The position numbers and the translations under genes were made by a program. Positions 19,259 to 27,754 of a DNA stretch of 64,000 nt are shown piece after piece. The DNA is from Aquidulcibacter paucihalophilus (GTDB taxonomy: Bacteria > Pseudomonadota > Alphaproteobacteria > Caulobacterales > Aquidulcibacteraceae): contig NZ_NCSQ01000084.1 in assembly GCF_002105465.1 (NCBI RefSeq), positions 1-64,000 on the forward strand. The letters run 5' to 3'. The notes under the pieces are model-generated. The model did no database searches. It had not been told where the DNA came from and worked only from the letters and a program-made list of their open reading frames with translations. Each line of letters begins with the position of its first letter. Position 1 is the first letter of the stretch.

Positions 19259-19837
19259 CTACTCCTCATTTAGAAATGCTTTAAGGCTCAGGTGGTGAAG
19301 ATGGGCTTGTACATCCTGTGGCCAGCGCCCAATCAAGGATAAAAAGCGTGCCTTTTGACCGGCAAATAAAGCCCGCGACACTTCATCATAATCTGGTTCA
19401 TTCCCCGCCACGGCGGCCATAAATCGATAGAGCGCCTCGCGTCCTTCGTCCAGCGCATTCGCCCCTTCTGTCTCGCGACGAGCAGCCTCAACCAATTTTC
19501 GCAACGTCACACTCGCCCCGCCTGGCTGACGGGCCAACCAGTCCCAATGACGCGGCAAAAGTGTTACTTCGCGCGCAGCAACGCCCAATTTGGGTCGCCC
19601 GACCTTACGCACTGAAGCAAATTCAGCCGGTTGTAGACGCGCGACGACATCAGCGAGGCTGCCGCGCAAATCGAGTTCAATCGGCTGGCTGGTGTCGCGA
19701 TGAAACACCAAGACGGAAAGAGTTGGGTCCTGATCCAGCTTGCGTTTGACGCTCGCCGCCACCTCCCGCAGCGCACCAAAGGCCAATAGCTGCGGGCCTG
19801 CAAAGGCAATAGCGGGTAAATCCTCTTGATAGGTCAT
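19259..19837 (-). CDS. DUF2239 family protein
   Basis: 192 residues, matching DUF2239 over its length: AFAGPQLLAFGALREVAASV, LVFHRDTSQPIELDLRGS, VGRPKLGVAAREVTLLPRHW and WLARQPGGASVTLRKLVEAAR. The last block looks like a ribbon-helix-helix or TfoX-like helical part. Function unknown. It is the first gene of a two-gene unit with the kinase, and the upstream region carries two operator-like copies of TTATCCGG. Confidence 0.92.
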   Translation of the reverse strand: MTYQEDLPAIAFAGPQLLAFGALREVAASVKRKLDQDPTLSVLVFHRDTSQPIELDLRGSLADVVARLQPAEFASVRKVGRPKLGVAAREVTLLPRHWDWLARQPGGASVTLRKLVEAARRETEGANALDEGREALYRFMAAVAGNEPDYDEVSRALFAGQKARFLSLIGRWPQDVQAHLHHLSLKAFLNEE

Positions 19838-19860
19838 AATTGGCTCCTGTGAGTCATTAT

Positions 19861-19904
19861 TACCCGGATAAAATATTCTAGGTCAATATCATCCGGATAA
19901 AATT
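19861..19904 (-). promoter_or_regulatory. paired operator-like sites before the DUF2239 gene
   Basis: Read toward the gene, TTATCCGGATGATA and TTATCCGGGTAATA are two near-palindromes 29 bases apart, about three helical turns. The shared core on the plus strand is CCGGATAAAAT at 19864-19874 and 19893-19903. They lie 24-66 bases before the start codon, a good place for a repressor. No regulator gene is adjacent. The assignment rests only on symmetry and position. Confidence 0.5.
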
Positions 19905-19997
19905 AAACAGCAGTCACATCGTGTGCACTGTCACGTGACTGAAAATAGGGATGACCTGGCCCCAGCCTCGGACTACATGAGGTTAGACGGAGGACAC

Positions 19998-21539
19998 ATG
20001 GCCTATAAAAGCATGCGCGAGTTCATGGCGCGGTTGGAGAGCGAGCAAAAACTGGTGCGCGTGCGCGAGCCGATCTCGACTGTCTTGGAGATGACAGAAA
20101 TTCAGACGCGCCTCCTCGCCACCGGAGGGCCAGCAACCCTGTATGAGCATGCTTTAATGGCCGATGGGTCGAAATCGAGCATGCCAGTGCTCACCAATTT
20201 GTTTGGCACGGTTGAGCGGGTTGCTATGGGCGTCACCATGGACGGTAAAGACCGCCGCACCGCGCAAGACCTGCGCGAAGTGGGAGAGCTTTTGGCTTTC
20301 TTGCGCCAGCCAGAGCCACCCCGTGGCTTGAAAGAAGCCTTTGATCTGCTGCCGCTTGCAAAGACCGTCATGCAAATGCGGCCAAACACAATCTCAGGCG
20401 GCGTTTTTGCGAAAGCACCTTGCCAAGAAGTCGTTTGGGAAGGGGCAGACATCGATTTGTCGCGGCTGCCAATCCAGAGTTGCTGGCCAGGTGAACCCGC
20501 ACCTTTGATCACTTGGCCCCTCATCGTCACCAAGGGCCCAAGCGACAAGCGGCAAGATAATTATAACCTCGGCATTTATCGTATGCAGCAATTGGGTAAG
20601 GATCGCGCCATTATGCGCTGGCTCGCCCATCGTGGTGGCGCACAACATTATAAGCGCTGGAAAGATACTAAACCCGAACCTTTGCCAGCCGCCGTCGTCA
20701 TTGGGGCAGACCCAGGCACGATTCTCGCTGCGGTCACTCCCGTCCCTGACACTTTGAGCGAATATCAGTTCGCGGGCCTGATGCGCGGCCGTAAGCTCGA
20801 CCTCGTACCTTGCAAGACCATTCCGATTGAAGTGCCGGCTGAAGCTGAAATCATCATCGAAGGCCATGTGCTCTTGGATGAATTCGCCGATGAAGGCCCC
20901 TATGGCGACCATACAGGTTATTATAATTCAGTTGAGAAATTCCCGATCTTCCAAGTCTCGTGCATCACGATGCGCAAGGATCCGATCTATTTATCGACCT
21001 TTACAGGTCGTCCGCCTGACGAGCCTTCTGTCTTGGGCGAGGCCTTGAACGAGGTGTTCATTCCCCTCCTGCAACAGCAATTTCCTGAAATCACAGACTT
21101 TTGGTTGCCACCTGAGGGCTGCTCCTACCGCATCGCCGTGATCTCGATGAAAAAGGCCTATCCGGGCCATGCCAAGCGGGTGATGATGGGTGCTTGGTCC
21201 TTCTTGCGCCAATTCATGTACACCAAATGGATCATTGTGGTCGATGACGACATTAATGCGCGCGACTGGAAGGATGTGATGTGGGCCGTCTCAACCCGAA
21301 TGGATCCGGCACGCGATATCACACTCGTTGACCGCACGCCTATCGACTACCTGGACTTTGCGAGCCCAGAGAGCGGTCTTGGTTCCAAAATCGGTCTCGA
21401 TGCGACGAACAAAATACATCCTGAAACCCACCGCGAGTGGGGCGAAGAAATCCGGATGGACAAGAAGGTCATTGATGCTGTGACACAGAAATGGGGCCGC
21501 TTGGGTCTACCAGGAGGCGGCAGGCCAATCTGGAAATAG
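19998..21539 (+). CDS. UbiD-family (prenylated-FMN) decarboxylase
   Basis: 513 residues from ATG with a strong GGAGG site seven bases upstream; longer open starts at 19923 and 19977 lack one. It matches the UbiD family: [37 protein letters not shown], the catalytic-region [15 protein letters not shown] (Glu and Asp of the family triad) and [24 protein letters not shown]. Members decarboxylate aromatic or unsaturated acids, including 4-hydroxy-polyprenylbenzoate in ubiquinone synthesis. It needs prenylated FMN from UbiX, which is not in the window. UbiA is 7 kb away, but the exact substrate stays open. Confidence 0.9.
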   Translation: MAYKSMREFMARLESEQKLVRVREPISTVLEMTEIQTRLLATGGPATLYEHALMADGSKSSMPVLTNLFGTVERVAMGVTMDGKDRRTAQDLREVGELLAFLRQPEPPRGLKEAFDLLPLAKTVMQMRPNTISGGVFAKAPCQEVVWEGADIDLSRLPIQSCWPGEPAPLITWPLIVTKGPSDKRQDNYNLGIYRMQQLGKDRAIMRWLAHRGGAQHYKRWKDTKPEPLPAAVVIGADPGTILAAVTPVPDTLSEYQFAGLMRGRKLDLVPCKTIPIEVPAEAEIIIEGHVLLDEFADEGPYGDHTGYYNSVEKFPIFQVSCITMRKDPIYLSTFTGRPPDEPSVLGEALNEVFIPLLQQQFPEITDFWLPPEGCSYRIAVISMKKAYPGHAKRVMMGAWSFLRQFMYTKWIIVVDDDINARDWKDVMWAVSTRMDPARDITLVDRTPIDYLDFASPESGLGSKIGLDATNKIHPETHREWGEEIRMDKKVIDAVTQKWGRLGLPGGGRPIWK

Positions 21540-21554
21540 GCCGGCGTGGTCCGC

Positions 21555-21794
21555 TCATACACGCAAATCAAGACGAAGCTTATCGGCTACAAGGCCTGCT
21601 TGAGAAGTGTCTAAGCGACGTAAATTCAGCTCGGTGAGCGCGCCGCCAAACTGAACAGCATCAGCATATTTATCAGCGTTTTTCGCCGCCTCAATTGGTT
21701 GCGTACCGCCCCTAGGGTGGGCAGGATCTATGTTTTTCTTGGCGAAAGATACGTCCGTACAATCGCGACATACATAGCCATTGACAATTTCCAT
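21555..21794 (-). CDS. small conserved protein with CxxC
   Basis: 79 residues from the internal ATG (MEIVNGYVCRDCTDV). A CRDC pair (Cys9, Cys12) suggests a metal or redox site. The pattern AKKNIDPAHPRGG followed by a variable linker and AVQFGGALTELN is one I recall from many alphaproteobacterial hypothetical proteins. No function is assigned. An upstream in-frame start would add 16 residues. It converges on the UbiD gene. Confidence 0.7.
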   Translation of the reverse strand: MEIVNGYVCRDCTDVSFAKKNIDPAHPRGGTQPIEAAKNADKYADAVQFGGALTELNLRRLDTSQAGLVADKLRLDLRV

Positions 21795-21905
21795 AGCGAC
21801 TTCCCGTTTGAGACTGGTTTCAAAGGCAAGTACGCCACACACAAATCATGGGTTACAAAAGGAAAAATTGTCTGATTTCAGGTCCAATTTATGGTTTCTC
21901 TTTTC

Positions 21906-22382
21906 TTAACGACGCTTGGCAGCCTGCAAAGCAAGCGCGCGTCTTGCGCGATGGACCGCAGCATCTAATTCTTGCAGAAAGCGGGAGCGGTCGCTGGCGG
22001 CGAAGGGCCTTGGTCCTGATGTTGCAACTCCCATGGCGCGAAGATGTTCGCCGATTTCCCGACCGGCTAAGGCTGAGCCAATGGAATCGCGCGTAAAGGG
22101 CTTGCCTTGGTTGCCAATCGCCTGCGCGCCGGTCTTTAGAGCCCGGTCCGCCAAAGGAATGTCTTGGGTAATCACAATATCGCCAGTCTGGCACCGCTCA
22201 GCGATCCAATCATCAGATGCATCTGGGCCTGTATTAACGATCAGCCTTTCGATCAGCGGATGGGTTGGAATTTGAATGAAGCTATTGGCAACAACAAAAG
22301 TCTTTAAGCCGTAACGGAGCGCGACTTTGTAGACCTCATCTTTCACAGGGCAGGCATCGGCGTCGACAAATAGGCGAGTCAT
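21906..22382 (-). CDS. YaiI/YqxD family (UPF0178) protein
   Basis: 158 residues with the family start MTRLFVDADACPVKDEVYKV, and QTGDIVITQDIPLADRAL and GKPFTRDSIG farther on. The conserved acidic residues (DADACP, TQDIPLA) point to a PIN-like nuclease fold; activity is not proven for the family. A 54-codon gene for a membrane protein lies 53 bases upstream on the same strand. Confidence 0.92.
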   Translation of the reverse strand: MTRLFVDADACPVKDEVYKVALRYGLKTFVVANSFIQIPTHPLIERLIVNTGPDASDDWIAERCQTGDIVITQDIPLADRALKTGAQAIGNQGKPFTRDSIGSALAGREIGEHLRAMGVATSGPRPFAASDRSRFLQELDAAVHRARRALALQAAKRR

Positions 22383-22435
22383 GCCGCTTTATGGCTGAAA
22401 GCCTGTCTCAGCACCAGACCAAGACCGAAGAGGAA

Positions 22436-22600
22436 TTAGTCGCGCCCGCGCGGGACGTCGACAAAGCCCGAATAATCTACCATGCGCTGGGGCATGAGTT
22501 CTTCAAACTGCTCACGCATGACGCGCGCCAATTTGAGCCCAAGGAAAAGAGCCAAACTACCCAAGGAAACCAAAATGAGACTTGCAATGATAACTGGCAT
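22436..22600 (-). CDS. 54-residue single-pass membrane protein
   Basis: A short open frame with strong support: ATG preceded by GGGGAGG at good distance, one hydrophobic helix (residues 2-22, MPVIIASLILVSLGSLALF), then an amphipathic charged tail (LKLARVMREQFEEL, PQRMVDYSGFVDVPRGRD). Topology would be N-out/C-in by the positive charges after the helix. No family recognised. It is upstream of yaiI on the same strand and is below usual length limits, so it may be missed by gene callers. Confidence 0.7.
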   Translation of the reverse strand: MPVIIASLILVSLGSLALFLGLKLARVMREQFEELMPQRMVDYSGFVDVPRGRD

Positions 22601-22775
22601 CTGCGTGCCTCCCCACCATTTTTGCTCAGGCTACCACCCGAGTGCTGAAATCCGATAAACTTACACCTCACGTTTATGATGCGCCTTTTCATTCATTCTT
22701 AAAGGCTGTTTCGATGACGATTTAATGTTATCTGCCTGATGAACATCCAGGTTTGGCTTTTTGAGAGGATCTATT

Positions 22776-23165
22776 ATGTCAGCTTCTGCCGCGGTCGCCC
22801 TATACACAGGACTGAATGTACTGATCATTTTGGCATTGATCTGGCAGGTGATCCGCTATCGCCGCCGCGAAAAGATAAGCCTAGGTGACGGCGGGCATCC
22901 CGGTTTGATTCGAGCTATTCGCGCCCATGCGAATGCAACCGAAGTTGCCCCCATTGCGTTAGTCGGTCTTAGTGCCATGGCGATCGCCAGTGCACCCGTT
23001 TGGGCGATCCATGTCGGTGGATTAAGCTTAACGGTCGGACGGGTTTTGCATGCTTATGGCTTAAGCCGGGTCGAGGGCGCTTCATTTGGGCGTATGGTCG
23101 GCATGCTCTTGTCGCTCATCGCCTTGGTCTGGATCGGCATAGCCTGTGTTTGGGCAGCCTTTTAG
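22776..23165 (+). CDS. MAPEG family membrane protein
   Basis: 129 residues with four hydrophobic helices and the MAPEG hallmarks: RRREKISLGDGG, RAIRAHANATEVAPIALV (glutathione-contact region) and GRVLHAYGLSRVEG. MAPEG proteins are trimeric membrane enzymes in glutathione and eicosanoid chemistry; bacterial members often have glutathione transferase or peroxidase activity. The start has AGAGGA seven bases upstream; an open extension of five codons is not needed. The gene ends at a bidirectional terminator. Confidence 0.93.
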   Translation: MSASAAVALYTGLNVLIILALIWQVIRYRRREKISLGDGGHPGLIRAIRAHANATEVAPIALVGLSAMAIASAPVWAIHVGGLSLTVGRVLHAYGLSRVEGASFGRMVGMLLSLIALVWIGIACVWAAF

Positions 23166-23189
23166 AAACGCTGCACCTCCAAACGACAA

Positions 23190-23219
23190 AGGGTCGCTGC
23201 CCCAAAGCAGCGACCCTTC
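23190..23219. terminator. bidirectional terminator between MAPEG and Gly-rich genes
   Basis: A perfect 12-bp inverted repeat (AAGGGTCGCTGC / GCAGCGACCCTT) with a six-base loop lies between two convergent genes. The U-tracts are weak on both sides. Confidence 0.8.
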
Positions 23220-23253
23220 AGCCCCCAAACGCGCCCAAAAAGACGCGCTTATC

Positions 23254-24168
23254 TTAGAATACGCCTTGGCCAACCCCACCATCGACAAACATCGATGAGC
23301 GGAATGTTGCAGTTTGCTGGCTTGCTGACTGACGGGTATTGGTAAAGGTCTCAGTGCGGGTGATGGTTGCATATTTGATGCCTGGACCAAAACGACGCAG
23401 CAGCGAGCGCTCGTTACAATCCGCTTCTGCCTTTTGTGCAACGCATTGAAGCGTGGCAGCGCCGACCGCACCCTTATCGCCCCGATAGGCCAATGCTTGA
23501 CCCTTTTGGCATGAAATGGTGCGGCCACCATCGAAATTGGCTTCGCCATTGACGACTTTGCCAAGCGTGACCAGCATGCGGGTGCCAGCCATACAGCGGA
23601 AGACTTCGCCTTCAAACTCAGAACCGACCTTTGCATCACCATTGGTGCGCGACGCAGGATGTGGGGTGTCACGGTCATCCATACATACAGCGCGAATGGC
23701 GACTGTTTCTGTGATGGTACGGGTGTCTTGGAATTGTTCCATCACCGTTGCGGCTTGGCCGCCTGAAACTTGCAAGCCATCAATCAGGCCAGCAGTTACG
23801 GGCATGGGGGCTGAAAAGCCGCCGCCGCCGCCGCCAATATAGACGCCGCCGCCACCGCCACCGCCGCCAATCACAGTGGTGCTGCCACCAACATAAGTAT
23901 TACCGCCCACCACAACATTGGTGCCGCCGAAATAGCTGCCGCCAACGCTGACGTTCACATTCGGGCCGGGCACATGAACATTTGGAACACCAATGATATG
24001 GCCTGTGGCAGAACCGCAGCAGCCGCCGGAAGGGCCTTGAACAACTGGGATATTGGTTGTGCCGTTACCGCCTGTGCCACAGCTATTGCAGCCACCCGCT
24101 TGTGCGGATGATGCCATAAAGGCCGCGAGAAGTGTGGCTGCGGCGATGTATCGAACTGAAACACTCAT
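23254..24168 (-). CDS. Gly-rich, Cys-containing secreted protein, unknown
   Basis: 304 residues from an ATG behind GGGGAG; the frame is open 88 codons further up but without signal or ribosome site. A Sec signal (AAATLLAAFMASSAQA) is followed by GGCNSCGTGG and GGCCGSATG cysteine pairs. A long Gly/Val region contains runs of six and seven glycines and repeats of the type VGGxTYVGG. The globular C-terminal half has several cysteines (AVCMDD, VFRCMAGTRM, ISCQKGQ, LQCVAQ, DCNERSLL). The layout suggests an exported, possibly surface-associated protein. I know no named family for it. Confidence 0.75.
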   Translation of the reverse strand: MSVSVRYIAAATLLAAFMASSAQAGGCNSCGTGGNGTTNIPVVQGPSGGCCGSATGHIIGVPNVHVPGPNVNVSVGGSYFGGTNVVVGGNTYVGGSTTVIGGGGGGGGVYIGGGGGGFSAPMPVTAGLIDGLQVSGGQAATVMEQFQDTRTITETVAIRAVCMDDRDTPHPASRTNGDAKVGSEFEGEVFRCMAGTRMLVTLGKVVNGEANFDGGRTISCQKGQALAYRGDKGAVGAATLQCVAQKAEADCNERSLLRRFGPGIKYATITRTETFTNTRQSASQQTATFRSSMFVDGGVGQGVF

Positions 24169-24329
24169 GGTGGGACTCCCCAAATTTTCTAAACCCATCC
24201 AGCAAGTCCGGCGCCAATTTCGCCCGTGTGGAGAGTATCGCCTCCCTAAGTCACCGAACTGGGTTGGCATGAGTCCTGCGCTACTCCTCGGAAAGCGGCC
24301 AGAAGGCGGCTTAAATCGAGGAAATAGAC

Positions 24330-24875
24330 ATGCATTACGGCGCACTTCATCCAGAGAGCCGGGCTTTTTTGAGCTCTTGGCAGGCCCTAAATGGGCTTGC
24401 AGACCAATCTGAAACAGGCTCCGCGCTTTCAAAAGACGCCACTTCCATGATCGGCCGTATCTTTTTGGCGCAGCGCGCCAGCGAGGGTGTTTTCACATTC
24501 AAGACAGTCGGAGCCGATTTAAAGCTTTGGACAGGCCGAGATTTACGCGATCATGACGTCAGCAGCCTATTTCACGGTACGGATCGGAATTTAATCCGCG
24601 CTCTTCTAGAATCTGCCATCGCCGGTCCTGGGCCAGCTTTGGCCCGTGCAGCTGCGTTTGGAGCCGCCTTTGGTCAAAGAACAGAAGTTGAGTGGGTATT
24701 CTTGCCTTTGACGGATAAGGCTGGCGCTGATCGTGTGTTGGGCCTTTTTCAGCCCCTCAAGCAGTCACCTTCTGTGTCTAAGCCCGTTCTACGCTTCTCA
24801 TTGACCGCCCTCTTGCCACCAACACCAGAAATGCCGGTACGCCAAGGCCTACGCCTCGTGGTTAGCCGCGACTAG
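24330..24875 (+). CDS. PAS_5 domain protein
   Basis: 181 residues from an ATG with GAGGAAA. The layout matches the alphaproteobacterial PAS_5 (DUF1491-like neighbours) family: FLSSWQALNG, then MIGRIFLAQRASEGVFTFKTVG and LKLWTGRDLRDHDVSSLF, and later EWVFLPLTDKAGADRVLGLFQPL. These single-domain proteins are presumed sensors or motility-linked factors; ligand and output are not known. It is divergently placed against the Gly-rich gene, separated by 161 bases. Confidence 0.85.
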   Translation: MHYGALHPESRAFLSSWQALNGLADQSETGSALSKDATSMIGRIFLAQRASEGVFTFKTVGADLKLWTGRDLRDHDVSSLFHGTDRNLIRALLESAIAGPGPALARAAAFGAAFGQRTEVEWVFLPLTDKAGADRVLGLFQPLKQSPSVSKPVLRFSLTALLPPTPEMPVRQGLRLVVSRD

Positions 24876-24881
24876 CCGAGC

Positions 24882-26711
24882 TTAGACTTCTGGTTGCGAG
24901 GCAGTTTGAAACTGTAGGGTTGCCAGCTCCGCATAAAGGCCACCACGCGCAATCAATTGATCGTGGGTCCCGGCTTCAACAATTTGGCCTTGATTGAGCA
25001 CCAAAATCAGATTGGCACGACGGATTGTCGATAAACGATGTGCGACAACAATCGTGGTTCGATTGGCAGCGAAGCGATCAAGCGCTTCTTGAACACGGGC
25101 TTCTGAGTCGGAATCCAGCGCACTTGTTGGCTCATCCAGCAGCAAAATGGGACTATCGCGCACAATGGCGCGGGCCAAGGACAGACGCTGACGCTCGCCA
25201 CCTGACAGGCGCGAACCGCGAGGTCCCACCTGGGTTGCCATCCCATCTGCCAATCGGTCTACAAAATCACAAGCCGCCGCCGATAGGGCAGAGCGAATAG
25301 CGGCCTCGTCTGCCGCGGGCAAACCCATCGCGACATTTTCGGCAATCGAGGCATCAAATAATGTGGCATCTTGACTGACAAGGGCAATGTGCTGGCGCAA
25401 ACTGGCCAAGGTAACTTGGCCAATATCCTGCCCATCGATCAACACCCGCCCGGTGGTAGGATCAAACAGGCGGGGTATGAGATTGAGGATCGTCGACTTA
25501 CCTGAGCCTGACGGTCCTACCAGCGCTAATGTTTGGCCGGGTTCGGCTGTAAAGCTAACCCCATCCAGCCCAATTGTGCCATTGGGCCAGTTAAAGCCGA
25601 CATTTTGAAACTCGATCCGACCGGGCCCACGCGTCAGTCCTTTCGCGGCCGGGCGATCGGCGATGCTGGGGGTCTCATCCAAAACAGAAAAGAAGCGCTC
25701 CAAAGCCGAGAGCCCCTCTTGCAAGACGCTGTTTAAGCCACCCAAACTGCGGATCGATTGAGCCGCTAACAAAAGCGAGGCGATGAAGGCGGTCAATGTG
25801 CCCACGCTCGCCGCCCCTTGGGTAATGCGAAAGCCCGCAAAGGCAAAGACACCTGCAATGGCTAGCCCGCCCAAGACTTCAAGGATGGGATCGACCCTGC
25901 CCTTTTGTTCGGCCATTTTGAGGAGGAGCGACATACGTGTCGACAAAGCAGACCCAACACGGCTGCTCTCGGCCTGTTCCAAGCCGTAGGTCTTGACCAA
26001 ACGAATACCGCCTAAACTCTCTTCAACCACCCCTGCCAAATCAGCCGCCTGATGCTGGGCACGCGCTGCAGTCTTGCGCAACCTTGCACCAATCATAGAA
26101 ACTGGACCAATCGCCAAGGGGAGGATCACAAGGCATACCAGTGCCAATTGCCAGTCGCCCAAGATCATGACGCCAATCACGCCAATCAAGGTCAGAATAT
26201 CGCGCACAAAGCTGTTTGCTGCACGCAGGACGGCCTCGCGTACGGCATTAATGTCATTCAGAAAGCGGGCAGAAAATGCGCCTGAGGGTTCAGCGCTTAG
26301 GCGGGCGAAATCCAAGGTCAAAAGCTTGGCGAATAGATCTTGCTGCAGCTTCGTCGTGGCCGCCAAAGCAACCCGATTGGTCAAGACGGTAGAGGCATAT
26401 AGAGCGACCCCCTTGATCATGGTGGCCGCTATAATGGCTAAAGGGCCAGCCACGGCCATCGCAGTTGGTGCCATCCAGGCAGGGGTAACCTCTGGACGGG
26501 CGTCTTGGCCAGCGCTGAGCTTGGCCAGAGCATCAATGACTTGGCCAAAGAGCCAAGGATATGAAGCCGAAGCTGCGGCGACAACCGCCATCAAAAGGGT
26601 CGCCAAAAACAACGCGCCTGCATGCGGAATTAGCCAGCCAGACCAAAACCGTTTGATCAAATCGGTGCTCGACCCCGATTGTTTGGCAGGAGCCTTAGTG
26701 ATCGTCTTCAT
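24882..26711 (-). CDS. ABC exporter, fused membrane and ATPase domains (MsbA-like)
   Basis: 609 residues. A six-helix type I exporter domain (about 30-330) is fused to an ATPase domain with Walker A GPSGSGKST (399-407), Q-loop SQDATLFDASIAENV, signature LSGGERQRLSLARAIV, Walker B ILLLDEPTSALD and H-loop VVAHRLSTIRRA. It works as a homodimer in the inner membrane. MsbA-type lipid A flipping is the closest known role, but related transporters export other lipids and drugs. Its start lies 17 bases inside the end of the DUF4170 gene. Confidence 0.93.
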   Translation of the reverse strand: MKTITKAPAKQSGSSTDLIKRFWSGWLIPHAGALFLATLLMAVVAAASASYPWLFGQVIDALAKLSAGQDARPEVTPAWMAPTAMAVAGPLAIIAATMIKGVALYASTVLTNRVALAATTKLQQDLFAKLLTLDFARLSAEPSGAFSARFLNDINAVREAVLRAANSFVRDILTLIGVIGVMILGDWQLALVCLVILPLAIGPVSMIGARLRKTAARAQHQAADLAGVVEESLGGIRLVKTYGLEQAESSRVGSALSTRMSLLLKMAEQKGRVDPILEVLGGLAIAGVFAFAGFRITQGAASVGTLTAFIASLLLAAQSIRSLGGLNSVLQEGLSALERFFSVLDETPSIADRPAAKGLTRGPGRIEFQNVGFNWPNGTIGLDGVSFTAEPGQTLALVGPSGSGKSTILNLIPRLFDPTTGRVLIDGQDIGQVTLASLRQHIALVSQDATLFDASIAENVAMGLPAADEAAIRSALSAAACDFVDRLADGMATQVGPRGSRLSGGERQRLSLARAIVRDSPILLLDEPTSALDSDSEARVQEALDRFAANRTTIVVAHRLSTIRRANLILVLNQGQIVEAGTHDQLIARGGLYAELATLQFQTASQPEV

Positions 26712-26955
26712 CCGGCGTTGGCCCGTTTGGATCGATCAAACGGTGGGCATGGATCACGAAATAGCGCATATGGGCATTGTCCACCGTGCGCTGAGACGCG
26801 CTTTTCCACGCGTCGCGTGCTTCGGCGTAATTAGGAAAAGCGCCAACAAAATCCATCGCCTTGAGATCGCGAAACTCAACATCCTCTAAGTCCTGAACTT
26901 CTCCACCAATCACGAGGTGAAGCAATTGTCTCTTTGGGGTGGCTTTACGTTCCAT
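26695..26955 (-). CDS. DUF4170 domain protein
   Basis: 86 residues. LLHLVIGGEVQDLEDVEFRDL, VGAFPNYAEARDAWKSASQ and DNAHMRYFVIHAHRLIDP match DUF4170, an alphaproteobacterial family often next to a CysQ-like phosphatase and lipid A or Kdo-related genes. It lies between such a phosphatase and an MsbA-like transporter, which fits that setting. Function unknown. Confidence 0.9.
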   Translation of the reverse strand: MERKATPKRQLLHLVIGGEVQDLEDVEFRDLKAMDFVGAFPNYAEARDAWKSASQRTVDNAHMRYFVIHAHRLIDPNGPTPDEDDH

Positions 26956-26962
26956 TCGTTCC

Positions 26963-27751
26963 TCACGACAGTTTTACATGGTGGACGCGTTCAATCAGTA
27001 AGGGATGCAGAGGCTTGCCCGCAACCACCAAGCTTTTTTGGAGAGGTACAGCCTTATTGTAAACAAAGGCTGCACCTTCATGTGTGGTCGCAAGCGCCCC
27101 CGCTTCCTCGACGATCACATGGGCTGCGGCCAAATCCCAGTCGCTCTTGGCCGATAAGGCGATCGCGCCATCATAATGGCCTGCAGCAACCAAACACATC
27201 CGGTAGGCGATAGAATTGCGCGATACCACGTCCATTTCAGGCCAGGGCTTTGGCCATGCGGGATGTCGAAACATGCCGGGATCACCCAACATGGCGCAGC
27301 CTTCAAGCTGATCGATTTGGCTTGGCTGAATTGTGACGCCGTTCAGACGGGCCCCACCGCCTTGAATGGCGTCAAACATTTCCCCGGTTGCGGGATTAAA
27401 CACCACACCCAAGACGGGTTGGCTATCGACCAACAGACCGATGCAAACGGTAAAATGTGGTTTGGCTTTGATAAAGGCGCGTGTGCCATCAATCGGGTCG
27501 ACTACCCAACAAAAACGAGCGGTTTGGCGCGATTGATCATCGACGGTCTCTTCTGACAACCAGCCATAATCCGGGCGCTGTGCCAATAGACGCTCTTTCA
27601 GCAAGGCATCTATGACTAAATCTGCGTCACTGACAGGATTATTGGGAGATTTGTCGCGAACATCCATCTGCGTGCCGAAATAGCGCATGGCAACGGCACC
27701 GGCCTCTGTGGCGGCTTCCAAAGCGAGCGCAAGATCAGCCGCTAGATTCAT
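26963..27751 (-). CDS. inositol monophosphatase family, 3'(2'),5'-bisphosphate nucleotidase CysQ-like
   Basis: 262 residues. The magnesium-binding residues are in place: LSEET (Glu67/68), WVVDPIDGT (Asp85, Asp88) and SDWDLAAAHVIVEEAG near residue 205. CysQ converts PAP, released in sulfate assimilation, to AMP; the same fold also hydrolyses inositol phosphates. The gene lies seven bases from DUF4170 and three from pmbA, so the set DUF4170, cysQ-like, pmbA and ABC exporter is probably one operon. Confidence 0.9.
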   Translation of the reverse strand: MNLAADLALALEAATEAGAVAMRYFGTQMDVRDKSPNNPVSDADLVIDALLKERLLAQRPDYGWLSEETVDDQSRQTARFCWVVDPIDGTRAFIKAKPHFTVCIGLLVDSQPVLGVVFNPATGEMFDAIQGGGARLNGVTIQPSQIDQLEGCAMLGDPGMFRHPAWPKPWPEMDVVSRNSIAYRMCLVAAGHYDGAIALSAKSDWDLAAAHVIVEEAGALATTHEGAAFVYNKAVPLQKSLVVAGKPLHPLLIERVHHVKLS

Positions 27752-27754
27752 CCC

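Noticed and set aside
18747..19837. Zeta-toxin/antitoxin system made of the P-loop kinase and DUF2239
   Set aside because: Kinase and DUF2239 are adjacent, but the kinase lacks clear zeta-toxin specific residues and DUF2239 is not known as an antitoxin. The call is left as a kinase of unknown substrate.
22391..22648. 85-codon plus-strand frame overlapping the 54-residue membrane protein gene
   Set aside because: The minus-strand small gene has a good ribosome site and a sensible membrane helix; the plus-strand product does not look like a protein and starts inside the yaiI upstream region.
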